The notes beneath the pieces are model-generated. The model made no database searches and had not been told where the DNA came from. It worked only from the letters and a program-made list of their open reading frames with translations. This document shows, piece after piece, positions 5,892-12,495 of a DNA stretch of 12,586 bases. A program made the position numbers and the translations under genes. Location of the stretch: the NCBI GenBank assembly GCA_023228425.1, contig JALOBE010000031.1:1-12586 (forward strand), read 5' to 3'. The stretch's first letter is position 1. Every line of letters starts with the position of its first letter. This stretch comes from Syntrophales bacterium. Lineage in GTDB: Bacteria; Desulfobacterota; Syntrophia; Syntrophales; UBA2210.

Positions 5892-8800
5892 TGATCAGAT
5901 CTCCCGAGAAATGATGACACCGGAGAACCATCCCGGTGACCATAGAAAAGTGAATAAATGGCGGGTATGAGTATGAGTGTGATGAAGGTGGAGCTCATGA
6001 GTCCCCCCACGACAACACGGGCCATGGGTGCCTGCTGTTCGCTTCCCTCGCCGATGCCCAGGGCCAGGGGCATGAGGGCCATCATGGTTGTGAGCGATGT
6101 CATGAGAATGGGCCTCAAACGTCTGCAGCCCGCCTCGAGGGCCGCCTCGAGGGCATTCATTCCTCCCCGGCGGCGGAATCTTCCTGCCTGGTCGACGATG
6201 AGAATCGCGTTGTTTACCACGATCCCCACCAGCATGATGCCTCCGATGGCTGACTGGGAGTTGATGGTCGTACCCGTGGCGAGGAGCATGGCGACAACGC
6301 CGATCAGGGCCATGGGAACTGAAAACATGACGATGAGCGGGTCCGACAGAGATTCGTACAGGCAGGCCATGACCATGTAAACAAGGGCGATGGCCATGAT
6401 GAGGCCCAGTCCCAGTTCACCGAAGGCCCGTTCCTGCTGTTCATAGTCGGCGCCGAAAGTTATGTCGATATCCCGGGCCACCGGGAGGGCGGCAATTCTG
6501 TCCCTGATATCGGATGCCACGGACCCGAGATCTCGTCCGCTGATATTGACGTGAACGCGGCTTACACGCTGCTGGTCCTGCCGTTCGATGTTCCGGGGGC
6601 TGTCGGCACGCTCTATGCTCACCACGTTACGCAGGCTGATAAATTCGCCCCGGTCGTTCATGACGCTTACGTTGAGAATATCATCGAGATCGAGAAGCTC
6701 CGCGTCCTTCAGGCGCATGAATATCCGGTACTCGGAACCGCCGTCGCGAAACTGGCCGGCTGTCGATCCCGCGATTGCCGTTTCGATGGTCCGGGCGATG
6801 CGGACCACGGAAAGACCGAGATCCGCTGCCCGGACACGGTCGATACGAATTACTTCAAGCGGCATGGGGTCCTCGCGGCTCAGCCGTACATCGGCAATGC
6901 CGGGTACATCTTTGATGGCCTCATACACGTCTCCGGCTACGCTGTCGAGCATGCCGAAATCGAAGCCCCGCACATCGATGGTCAGCCGGTCGTCACCGGC
7001 GGCTGCCAGTCTCAGTACGAAGAAGCCGCCGCTCGCCTGGGTACGGATCCCGACACCGGGAATATCCTTGAGACGCCCGCGAAGGTCGTCGGCGATCTGT
7101 TCACTCGATCGGGACCGTTGCGCCAGGGGGACCAGCGCCAGGCGGATATCGCCGGTCATGGCCGCGCCGGCGCGAAAGGAGGAACCTCCGATCACGACGT
7201 TTACCGTCGTTGCTTCCGGAACGGCGGGTACAACCGTCTGTTCGATGCGGCGCACTGTTTCGTCGAGCAGGGCGAGCCGCGTGCCTGACTCCATTTCAAT
7301 GGTGATTCGGACCTCGCCTTCATCGGCGGCGGGCATGAATTCCGTTCCCACAAAGGATACAAGGACGACCGAAACGAGAAAGGCCGATCCGAAAGCGGTG
7401 ATGACCAGCCCCCGGCGGGAAAGGGCTCCCCGCAGTATCTGCCGGTAACGCTGTTCCAGGGACGCGAAGAGATCGCCACTCGAGGTTGAAAGTCTCGTCA
7501 GAAAACGGTTCTTTTTACGGATTTCTTCCCGGGACGGCCGAATCAGGCGCGCCGACAGCATGGGTGTGACGGTGAGCGCGACAAAGAGTGATGCCAGGAG
7601 CGCGAATCCCACCACCCAGGCGAGTTGCTGAAAGAGAATTCCCGCGAGTTCCCGGGCGAAGAACATGGGCAGAAAAATAGCCAGGGTGGTCAGGGTTCCC
7701 GCGACGATGGCGACGGCAACCTCCCCGGTCCCCCTGATGGCGGCCTCCTCGGCGTTCAGCCGTTCCTGTTCCCTGAGGCGGAAAATGTTTTCCAGAACAA
7801 CGATAGAGCTGTCCACCATCATGCCCACGCCCAGGGCGAGACCGCCCATGGTCATGAGATTCAGGGTGAAGCCTCCGAAATATATGAGCGCGAAGGTCGA
7901 GATAACGGAAACAGGAATCGCCACGGCGACGACCAGGGTGGACAGGGGACTCCTCAGGAAAAAGAGAAGCAGCACTACCGCCAGCGCGCCGCCGTAAAGT
8001 ATGGAGCCGCGCACATTGTCGATGGCAAGCCGGATATACTGGGAGGCGTCCCTGAGGGGGAAGATGGAGACCTGGGGGAAGTCGTCGTGGATATTCTCCA
8101 GCTCCCGCAGCACCGCCTGTGCCGCAGCCACCGTGTTTGCGTCAGGCTGTTTTCTCACGGCGAGGCGGACCCCGGGCTGGTCGTTGATGCGGATGATCCT
8201 GGTTACCCGGCGGTGGGTGTCGAGGATTTCAGCCACCTGGTCAAGGGTGATGGGCGCGCTCTCCCGGAATGCCACCACCGTGGACGACAGTTCATCCAGG
8301 TTTGCAAACTGTCCCGGTGTTCGAAGAGATACATCGAAACGGCCCCGTTCGATGTCGCCTGCGGGAACAGTGATATTCGCGTCCCGAATGGCCTGACGGA
8401 TTCCATCCAGGGTCATCCCCAGGGCCTGGATCTTGTTGAGATCGAGGTTGACCTGAATTTCCCGTTCCAGGCCTCCCCATATGTCCACAGCGGCGATGCC
8501 GGGGATCCTTTCGATACGGTAGCGTATCCGATCATCGACAAGGTGACGCAGTTCAAGCGGGTCCAGGGGGCTCGCCACGCCGAGAGTCAGGATGGGTGTG
8601 GCCGAAATATCGAATTTGCGGACCTGCGGTCGGGTGATGTCATCGGGCAGAATGGTGCCGATACGGTCCAGACGGTCCCGGATATCGTTGGTGGCCGCGT
8701 CGATGTCGGTACCCCAGGAAAACGATACCCGAACGATGCTTGAGCCCTCCGACGAGTTTGAGTTGATCTGTTCCACACCGGCAACGGCGGCCACGGCCTG

Positions 8801-9004
8801 CTCGATCGGGCGGGTTACCAGCTCTTCCATTTCCTCGGGAGCGGCATTTTCGTAAGTGGTCATGATGGTCAGTGTGGGGTAGGTAACCTCCGGCATGAGG
8901 TCGATGGGAAGCTTCGCGAGGGATACCATGCCGATCGTGACGGCGATGAATGTTGCCATGATCGTGAAAACAGGCCGTCGGACAGTGAAGCGAGCCGGGT
9001 TCAT
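5888..9004 (-). CDS. RND efflux transporter, HAE-1 (AcrB/MexB-like) family
   Basis: This is the inner-membrane proton-driven pump of the tripartite exporter. Its 1038 residues match the family and show the internal duplication. Helix TM1 is at about 12-32. The first periplasmic domain (about 33-335) carries the typical PIDLMPEVTYP and EQINSNSSEGSS segments. Helices TM2-TM6 span about 336-490, and the second half repeats the layout, ending with the helices at about 900-1020. The TM4 proton-relay motif is GVGMMVDSS with D398, and TM10 reads GIVVNNAILIVDQ (N931-N932). AcrB has two Asp in TM4 and a Lys in TM10; here only one Asp and no Lys are seen, as in a large group of other HAE-1 pumps. Substrate cannot be read from sequence. 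The heavy-metal subfamily looks less likely. Starts within an ATGA overlap, with GGGAGGGG ahead. Confidence 0.93.
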   Translation of the reverse strand: MNPARFTVRRPVFTIMATFIAVTIGMVSLAKLPIDLMPEVTYPTLTIMTTYENAAPEEMEELVTRPIEQAVAAVAGVEQINSNSSEGSSIVRVSFSWGTDIDAATNDIRDRLDRIGTILPDDITRPQVRKFDISATPILTLGVASPLDPLELRHLVDDRIRYRIERIPGIAAVDIWGGLEREIQVNLDLNKIQALGMTLDGIRQAIRDANITVPAGDIERGRFDVSLRTPGQFANLDELSSTVVAFRESAPITLDQVAEILDTHRRVTRIIRINDQPGVRLAVRKQPDANTVAAAQAVLRELENIHDDFPQVSIFPLRDASQYIRLAIDNVRGSILYGGALAVVLLLFFLRSPLSTLVVAVAIPVSVISTFALIYFGGFTLNLMTMGGLALGVGMMVDSSIVVLENIFRLREQERLNAEEAAIRGTGEVAVAIVAGTLTTLAIFLPMFFARELAGILFQQLAWVVGFALLASLFVALTVTPMLSARLIRPSREEIRKKNRFLTRLSTSSGDLFASLEQRYRQILRGALSRRGLVITAFGSAFLVSVVLVSFVGTEFMPAADEGEVRITIEMESGTRLALLDETVRRIEQTVVPAVPEATTVNVVIGGSSFRAGAAMTGDIRLALVPLAQRSRSSEQIADDLRGRLKDIPGVGIRTQASGGFFVLRLAAAGDDRLTIDVRGFDFGMLDSVAGDVYEAIKDVPGIADVRLSREDPMPLEVIRIDRVRAADLGLSVVRIARTIETAIAGSTAGQFRDGGSEYRIFMRLKDAELLDLDDILNVSVMNDRGEFISLRNVVSIERADSPRNIERQDQQRVSRVHVNISGRDLGSVASDIRDRIAALPVARDIDITFGADYEQQERAFGELGLGLIMAIALVYMVMACLYESLSDPLIVMFSVPMALIGVVAMLLATGTTINSQSAIGGIMLVGIVVNNAILIVDQAGRFRRRGGMNALEAALEAGCRRLRPILMTSLTTMMALMPLALGIGEGSEQQAPMARVVVGGLMSSTFITLILIPAIYSLFYGHRDGSPVSSFLGRSDQ

Positions 9005-10206
9005 CGATGCCCCCCTCCCGAGGGCACAGGGCTTTCTTCGGGAAGAAGGATGGGAGAACCGTCAGACAGGAGATGACGGCCCAAGGTGATTACGTATCCC
9101 TCAAGAGGGGGATTGAGTACTTCCACGTGATCCCGTGTCTGCAATCCCGTTTCCACCTCAACATAGCGGGCAACCGCATTTTCCCTGTCGGCAATGAAGA
9201 CTCCCCGGCCTTCGGGTTGTTCGATCACGGCTTCCCGGGGGACGATGATCGTGTTTTCGCTACGGTCCAATTCTATCTCGATGCGTACGAACATTCCCGG
9301 TTTCAGGGCAAGCTCTGAGTTGTCAACGTCGATTTCCATGCGGGCCTGCCGCGATGTTTCACGAGCCACCGGAGCCAGGCGGGACACGTGTCCACAGAAG
9401 ATCTTTCCCGGTACGGCATCCGCTGATATGGCGGCTTTCCGTCCCGGGGAAAGACGGGGATAGTCGCCTTCCGTGGCGTAGGCGACTGCCCTGAGGCGGT
9501 CAATCCGGACGATGGAAAAAATCGGAGTGTTGGCCGTCAGATACGCGCCTTCGTCGACGAAACGCTCACCGACGAACCGGTGCAGGTCGTCATCCTGCCA
9601 GTCGGCCCGGATTACCGTGTAGGACAGCATCAGCTCGGCTCCCATCAGGGCTGCCGTTCTCTGCGTCACCTGTGCCGCGGCAACCCGCACACGAGCCTGT
9701 TGTGCCCGGTATTCAGCCCTGATCGAGTCCAGTTCCGATTCAGAAGCGACCCGTTGTTCACGGAGGCGTGTAACCCGCTCAAATTCACGGCGCCGCGTTT
9801 CCAGGGTGCTTTCCGCTTCGGCGAGGTTGGCCCGTGCCACCTCGAGTTCCGCCCGTACCTGCTGGAGCTCGAAGCGATACTTGTCGTCATCGAGGCGGGC
9901 CACCACCTGTCCGCGCTCCACGGGATCACCCAGATCCACCGGAAGGGCGACGATCCGGCCGGCTACCTGGTTTGCGACATTGAATTCCGATGCCGGCCGA
10001 AGGGATCCCGTGAAAGCCCGCCGTTCCGCCATGGTTCCCCGTTCCACCGGAGCGATCTCGACGGCGACGGGCGGCCGGGCTCTGTGGGCCGGAAGAAGTG
10101 AGGCGGCGTTATCAGGGCTCCTCCTGTTGCCGAGGAACACGAGAGTCAGTCCGATGATGATGGCAAATCCCGCAATTACTGCCGCTTTTTTCCTGTGCTT
10201 CCCCAT
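9001..10206 (-). CDS. RND efflux periplasmic adaptor (membrane fusion protein)
   Basis: This adaptor bridges the inner-membrane pump and the outer-membrane channel. Of its 401 residues, 8-26 form a single N-terminal membrane anchor; there is no lipobox. A barrel-sandwich (lipoyl-like) half follows at about 75-112, with NQVAGRIVALPVDLGDPV. Residues 113-195 form an Ala/Glu/Arg-rich coiled-coil hairpin. The second lipoyl half and beta-barrel follow (RFVDEGAYLTANTP at 215-228; LKPGMFVRIEIELD around 305-320), then a membrane-proximal domain. Between the usual YTVIRA and RFVDEG motifs lies DWQDDDLHR instead of the common PFDG-type turn. The ATG is supported by AGGA five bases upstream. It is the first gene of the operon, and its stop overlaps the RND start as ATGA. 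No TetR-, MarR- or two-component-type regulator is adjacent. Confidence 0.92.
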   Translation of the reverse strand: MGKHRKKAAVIAGFAIIIGLTLVFLGNRRSPDNAASLLPAHRARPPVAVEIAPVERGTMAERRAFTGSLRPASEFNVANQVAGRIVALPVDLGDPVERGQVVARLDDDKYRFELQQVRAELEVARANLAEAESTLETRRREFERVTRLREQRVASESELDSIRAEYRAQQARVRVAAAQVTQRTAALMGAELMLSYTVIRADWQDDDLHRFVGERFVDEGAYLTANTPIFSIVRIDRLRAVAYATEGDYPRLSPGRKAAISADAVPGKIFCGHVSRLAPVARETSRQARMEIDVDNSELALKPGMFVRIEIELDRSENTIIVPREAVIEQPEGRGVFIADRENAVARYVEVETGLQTRDHVEVLNPPLEGYVITLGRHLLSDGSPILLPEESPVPSGGGHR

Positions 10207-10242
10207 GGGTGTCCTGTCGTGACGGCGATCCTCTGACGAACG

Positions 10243-10271
10243 ATACTAGTCCATAAGTATACGGCATGCAA
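10243..10271 (-). promoter_or_regulatory. Candidate promoter of the efflux operon
   Basis: On the minus strand TTGCAT (plus 10266-10271) and TAGTAT (plus 10243-10248) are spaced by exactly 17 bases, 37 bases ahead of the adaptor start codon. Neither hexamer is perfect (3 of 6 and 4 of 6 matches). The location is right for the operon, but another promoter further up in the same gap is possible. Confidence 0.35.
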
Positions 10272-10279
10272 GGTTTATG

Positions 10280-10309
10280 CCGATGGGCCGCACTGTTCGC
10301 GGCCGTCGG
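10280..10309. other. GC-rich hairpin between cyclase gene and efflux operon
   Basis: GGCCGC (10286-10291) pairs perfectly with GCGGCC (10299-10304) over a seven-base loop, and the outer CCGA/TCGG extends the stem. It lies about 100 bases after the cyclase stop codon and just upstream of the candidate efflux promoter. No T-run follows on either strand, so it could be a factor-assisted terminator or an operator. Apart from this and the promoter, the gap 10207-10408 shows only an 11-base stub of the family 1 head at 10345-10355. Confidence 0.35.
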
Positions 10310-10408
10310 GTGAATGGTTTCAAATCGCGAGAGCATCAGGGGCGGTCATTTCGAACCGGCACGCGGTGTTTCGGCGGCACGTCTTCATCCGGGCATGCTT
10401 CCCGTGAT

Positions 10409-11191
10409 TCATCGTCGATCATGTACGCGCACCTTGAACAGTTTCGGCCATCGTTTGCCCGTCAGGTAAAAGACGTTCTGCCGGTCGTCATAGGCTATGC
10501 CGTTGAGGACCGCGTCCGGGGGCAGGGCGGCCCGTTCTTCCGGCGTCAGGAGTTCCCGGGCATCCAGCCGACCGGTTACACGGCCCGTGTGTTTGTCGAT
10601 CCGAAGAATCTCGTCGGTCATGTACCGGTTGGCGTACAGGTCGTTCCCGGCGCACTCGAGTTCGTTCAGGTCGGCGACGGGATTTCCATCGAACAAAACG
10701 GATTTTGTGTCCGTCGGCTCGAAGGTTCCGGGACTGTGAATAAAGAGTCGGCTGCTTCCGTCACTGCGATAGAACACCCGGCCGTCGAAACACAGGCCCC
10801 ATCCCTCGCCCTCATAGGAGTATCGGCCCAGCAGGTCGAAGGTGTCGAGGTCATAGACGAAGGCGGTCTCTTCGTGCCAGGTAAGCTGTACCAGGGTGTT
10901 GTCGATGCGGGCGAGCCCTTCACCGAAGTATTCTTTCGGGAGGGACCTGCTTTTGACGAGCCTGCCTGTACGAACTTCGAGGTGTCTTAATTCCGACGAT
11001 CCGTAGCCGCCGGTACTTTCATAGAGACAACCGTTATAGAACAGCAATCCCTGGGTGAAAGCCTCCCTGTCATGGGGATAGACGTCAAGTATGTGAAACG
11101 TCATCTGCCCGCCCGTTTCCATGGTTCGCGCCGGTCCCTGGCAGGCCGTGACGGCAACCAGGACAAGGAGAAGAATGACTCGCGAAGCCAT
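10409..11191 (-). CDS. Glutaminyl-peptide cyclotransferase, lipoprotein (Glu_cyclase_2 family)
   Basis: The family cyclises N-terminal glutamine of peptides to pyroglutamate, releasing ammonia. The product is a five-bladed beta-propeller of the plant/bacterial type. With the start used here it has 260 residues. A lipoprotein signal ends in VTAC with C17, so the enzyme is probably membrane-anchored outside the cytoplasm. Family signatures follow: AFTQGL (44-49), LYESTGGYG (56-64), the GEGLARI and QLTWHE strands, GEGWGL, SDGSSRL, LNELE, YANRY, VLNGIAYD and FYLTGKRWPKLFKV near the end. The frame continues to an ATG at 11257, but I take the Met at 11191. It has AAGAAGG nine bases upstream and places the signal peptide correctly, while the earlier start lacks a ribosome binding site and overlaps repeat DNA. 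The gene is separate from both neighbours, and its substrate is unknown. Confidence 0.88.
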   Translation of the reverse strand: MASRVILLLVLVAVTACQGPARTMETGGQMTFHILDVYPHDREAFTQGLLFYNGCLYESTGGYGSSELRHLEVRTGRLVKSRSLPKEYFGEGLARIDNTLVQLTWHEETAFVYDLDTFDLLGRYSYEGEGWGLCFDGRVFYRSDGSSRLFIHSPGTFEPTDTKSVLFDGNPVADLNELECAGNDLYANRYMTDEILRIDKHTGRVTGRLDARELLTPEERAALPPDAVLNGIAYDDRQNVFYLTGKRWPKLFKVRVHDRR

Positions 11192-11221
11192 TGATTCCGC
11201 CCTTCTTTTGAAGATGTGCCC

Positions 11222-11233
11222 GACGGCTTTGTA
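11222..11233 (+). repeat. Family 2 repeat motif fragment
   Basis: GACGGCTTTGTA is identical to the inverse of the motif at 3960-3975 over 12 bases. As at 4083-4102, a TCCGGA follows a few bases later. It lies in the leader of the cyclase gene. Confidence 0.4.
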
Positions 11234-11264
11234 CCCGGTCCGGATGTTCCCTTTCATCTATAAA

Positions 11265-11291
11265 CGATCCGGCTGAAGGCTTCCCGGATCG
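11265..11291 (-). terminator. Strong hairpin after thx, candidate terminator
   Basis: CGATCCGG (11265-11272) pairs perfectly with CCGGATCG (11284-11291), and an inner GAA/TTC helix closes a three-base loop. On the minus strand it lies 65 bases after the thx stop codon and is followed by TTTATAG, a short U-rich tail. It overlaps a repeat copy that carries a hairpin at the same relative position elsewhere, so it may be the repeat's own structure. Confidence 0.4.
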
Positions 11292-11321
11292 AATGTTTTC
11301 GATTCTTTACGAGACTATCCA
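11284..11321 (+). repeat. Family 2 repeat, divergent copy
   Basis: The order hairpin arm, then GTTTTCGATTCTTTACGAG, then ACTATCCA mirrors 3982-4012 (GGACGTTTTTCGACC, TTTTACGAG, TTCGTCA). Identity is lower than between the other two hairpin-bearing copies. Confidence 0.45.
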
Positions 11322-11356
11322 GGCTGAACCGGGACGATAACGGCAGTGGAAAAATG

Positions 11357-11476
11357 TTACCGTTTCTTGCCCCCGGCATCTCCGGCCGGTTTCGAAGATT
11401 TCTTTCGTAGGCGGTATTTTCCAAAGGTTCCCCGCCATATTTTCCCTTTTCGAGAGCGTATGTCGCCCTTTCCCAT
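11357..11476 (-). CDS. Small ribosomal protein bTHX
   Basis: A 39-codon gene encodes a very basic peptide beginning MGKGDIRSRKGKIWRGTFGK. This is the characteristic start of bTHX (Thx), the tiny 30S subunit protein first known from Thermus, where it sits in the head of the small subunit and stabilises rRNA contacts. Family members usually read MGKGD, then a basic stretch, then GK(I)xRG(T/S)(F/Y)GKxRP. The tail is longer than in Thermus, rich in Lys, Gly and Ala, ending GGKKR. GGGAGG lies seven bases before the ATG, and a good promoter lies 31 bases further up. The gene stands alone between the cyclase and PAQR genes and is easily missed because of its length. Family assignment rests on the N-terminal 20 residues, which are highly distinctive. 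Confidence 0.85.
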   Translation of the reverse strand: MGKGDIRSRKGKIWRGTFGKYRLRKKSSKPAGDAGGKKR

Positions 11477-11507
11477 ATTCTGACCTCCCTCGTGGTATGT
11501 ATGGTAC

Positions 11508-11536
11508 TCTATACATCAGCAGCGGTTGACTGACAA
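11508..11536 (-). promoter_or_regulatory. Sigma-70-type promoter of the thx gene
   Basis: On the minus strand TTGTCA (plus 11531-11536; 5 of 6 matches) and TATAGA (plus 11508-11513; 4 of 6) are separated by exactly 17 bases, 31 bases ahead of the thx start codon. This is the best promoter-like pair I found in the window. Confidence 0.5.
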
Positions 11537-11616
11537 GCTGGTTTGCAGGACGGTCGGCGCTTGCATTTACAGCCTGTTCGGGCTAGTACCGTACCGTGTC
11601 TGAAGACTTTTCCCGG

Positions 11617-11661
11617 AGCCGTCCTGCAGCGGACGTTCTTCGATTTTTTTCGAGTCTGTCA
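11617..11661 (+). repeat. Family 2 repeat with conserved hairpin, second full copy
   Basis: The 45 bases align without gaps to 3968-4012 with 36 identities. The hairpin arms CGTCC (11620-11624) and GGACG (11631-11635) are unchanged while three of the six loop bases differ. A T-rich run (TTCTTCGATTTTTTT) follows, so on the plus strand it resembles an intrinsic terminator. It lies upstream of the PAQR gene. The rest of the gap 11477-11771 shows only the thx promoter. Confidence 0.65.
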
Positions 11662-11758
11662 TGCTTTCTCGTTTCCTCGGACAGCGTTGCCCGGGTGTAC
11701 CGCGCGGCTGATTTTACTCCGGGGGGCCGGCTGTTACACTGCGCCGGATACGCGCCGT

Positions 11759-11764
11759 AAGGAG
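11759..11764 (+). promoter_or_regulatory. Ribosome binding site deciding the PAQR gene start
   Basis: AAGGAG ends one base before the ATG at 11766, which is too close, but seven bases before the GTG at 11772. The spacing favours the GTG as the true initiation codon. Confidence 0.6.
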
Positions 11765-11771
11765 TATGGCT

Positions 11772-12428
11772 GTGTTGTATAGCAGGATAAAAGACCCTGT
11801 CAGCGGTTTGACCCATTTCATCGGTGCCTTACTCGCCGTGGCCGGTCTCGTGGTCCTGGTCAGTGTCGCTGTACGGACAGGCGGCCCCAGGCACATCGTT
11901 TCTTTCGCGATTTTTGGTACCGGCATGATCCTCCTGTATACGGCGAGCACCCTCTATCATTGGCTTCCCGTACCGGATCGGGTGCGCTTCCGGCTTCGCA
12001 AGGCGGACCACATGATGATTTTTGTTCTCATTGCCGCAACCTACACGCCGGTATGTCTCATCGCTCTCCGCGGCGTCTGGGGCTGGGGTCTCTTTGGTGC
12101 CGTCTGGTTTGCTGCCGTCTTGGGAATCACGCTCAAAATCTGCTGGAAATCTCAGCCCCGCTGGGTGTCGACGACAGGGTATGTCGTCATGGGGTGGATG
12201 GCCCTCGCGGGCATATGGCCTCTGGTCCAGGCCCTTGAAAGAGGCGCGCTGCTGCTGCTTTTCGGGGGCGGGCTCTTCTATTCGCTGGGAGCCCTCATCT
12301 ATGCCCTGAAATATCCCGATCCCTGGCCGGCGCGGCTGGGATACCATGAAATATTTCATGTTCTGGTCATGTTGGGAACCTTTTCCCACTTCTGGATGAT
12401 GTACCGCTACATCGCGGTTCTGTCCTGA
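11772..12428 (+). CDS. Hemolysin III / PAQR-family integral membrane protein (YqfA-like)
   Basis: This is a seven-helix membrane protein of the HlyIII/PAQR superfamily, whose members are thought to be zinc-dependent hydrolases. The bacterial role is unsettled and the name hemolysin is historical. With the GTG start it has 218 residues, typical for the family. The conserved metal-site motifs are present: SxxxH in STLYH (S59, H63), the Asp in KADHMM (D79), and HxxxH in YHEIFH (H192, H196). Also visible are the family's N-terminal DPVSGLTHFIGALLA and the SHFWMMY end. Hydrophobic segments cover about 15-33, 43-60, 77-100, 104-120, 131-150, 155-175 and 190-215. The ATG at 11766 is the alternative start, but AAGGAG is only one base from it. 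It is the only plus-strand gene and is monocistronic. Confidence 0.9.
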   Translation: MLYSRIKDPVSGLTHFIGALLAVAGLVVLVSVAVRTGGPRHIVSFAIFGTGMILLYTASTLYHWLPVPDRVRFRLRKADHMMIFVLIAATYTPVCLIALRGVWGWGLFGAVWFAAVLGITLKICWKSQPRWVSTTGYVVMGWMALAGIWPLVQALERGALLLLFGGGLFYSLGALIYALKYPDPWPARLGYHEIFHVLVMLGTFSHFWMMYRYIAVLS

Positions 12429-12475
12429 TGTTCAAAAAAGACGCGACAGGTCTCACAAAATCCCGTCATCATATT

Positions 12476-12495
12476 TGATGGTCCCGTAAAAAGTC
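12476..12495 (+). repeat. Family 2-like repeat motif after the PAQR gene
   Basis: TGATGGTCCCGTAAAAAGTC has the layout of TGACGGCTTCGTAAAAAATC at 4083-4102, with 15 of 20 positions shared. It lies about 50 bases after the PAQR stop codon. A small CATCA/TGATG stem (12467-12480) overlaps it. Confidence 0.45.

Noticed and set aside
7625..8743. Long plus-strand frame of 372 codons opposite the RND gene
   Set aside because: It is antisense to an unmistakable RND transporter. Its Gly/Asp/His-rich composition is typical of the complement of a GC-rich gene.
10345..10355. GTCATTTCGAA as another family 1 repeat copy
   Set aside because: Only 11 bases match and the flanks do not continue the repeat, so it may be chance or a worn stub.
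11307..11516. Minus-strand frame of 69 codons between the cyclase and PAQR genes
   Set aside because: It overlaps the thx gene in a different frame. The thx frame has the recognisable family sequence and the ribosome binding site.
11766..11771. ATG at 11766 as start of the PAQR gene
   Set aside because: The AAGGAG site is only one base away from this ATG, whereas the GTG at 11772 has seven-base spacing. The difference is two residues and does not affect the function call.
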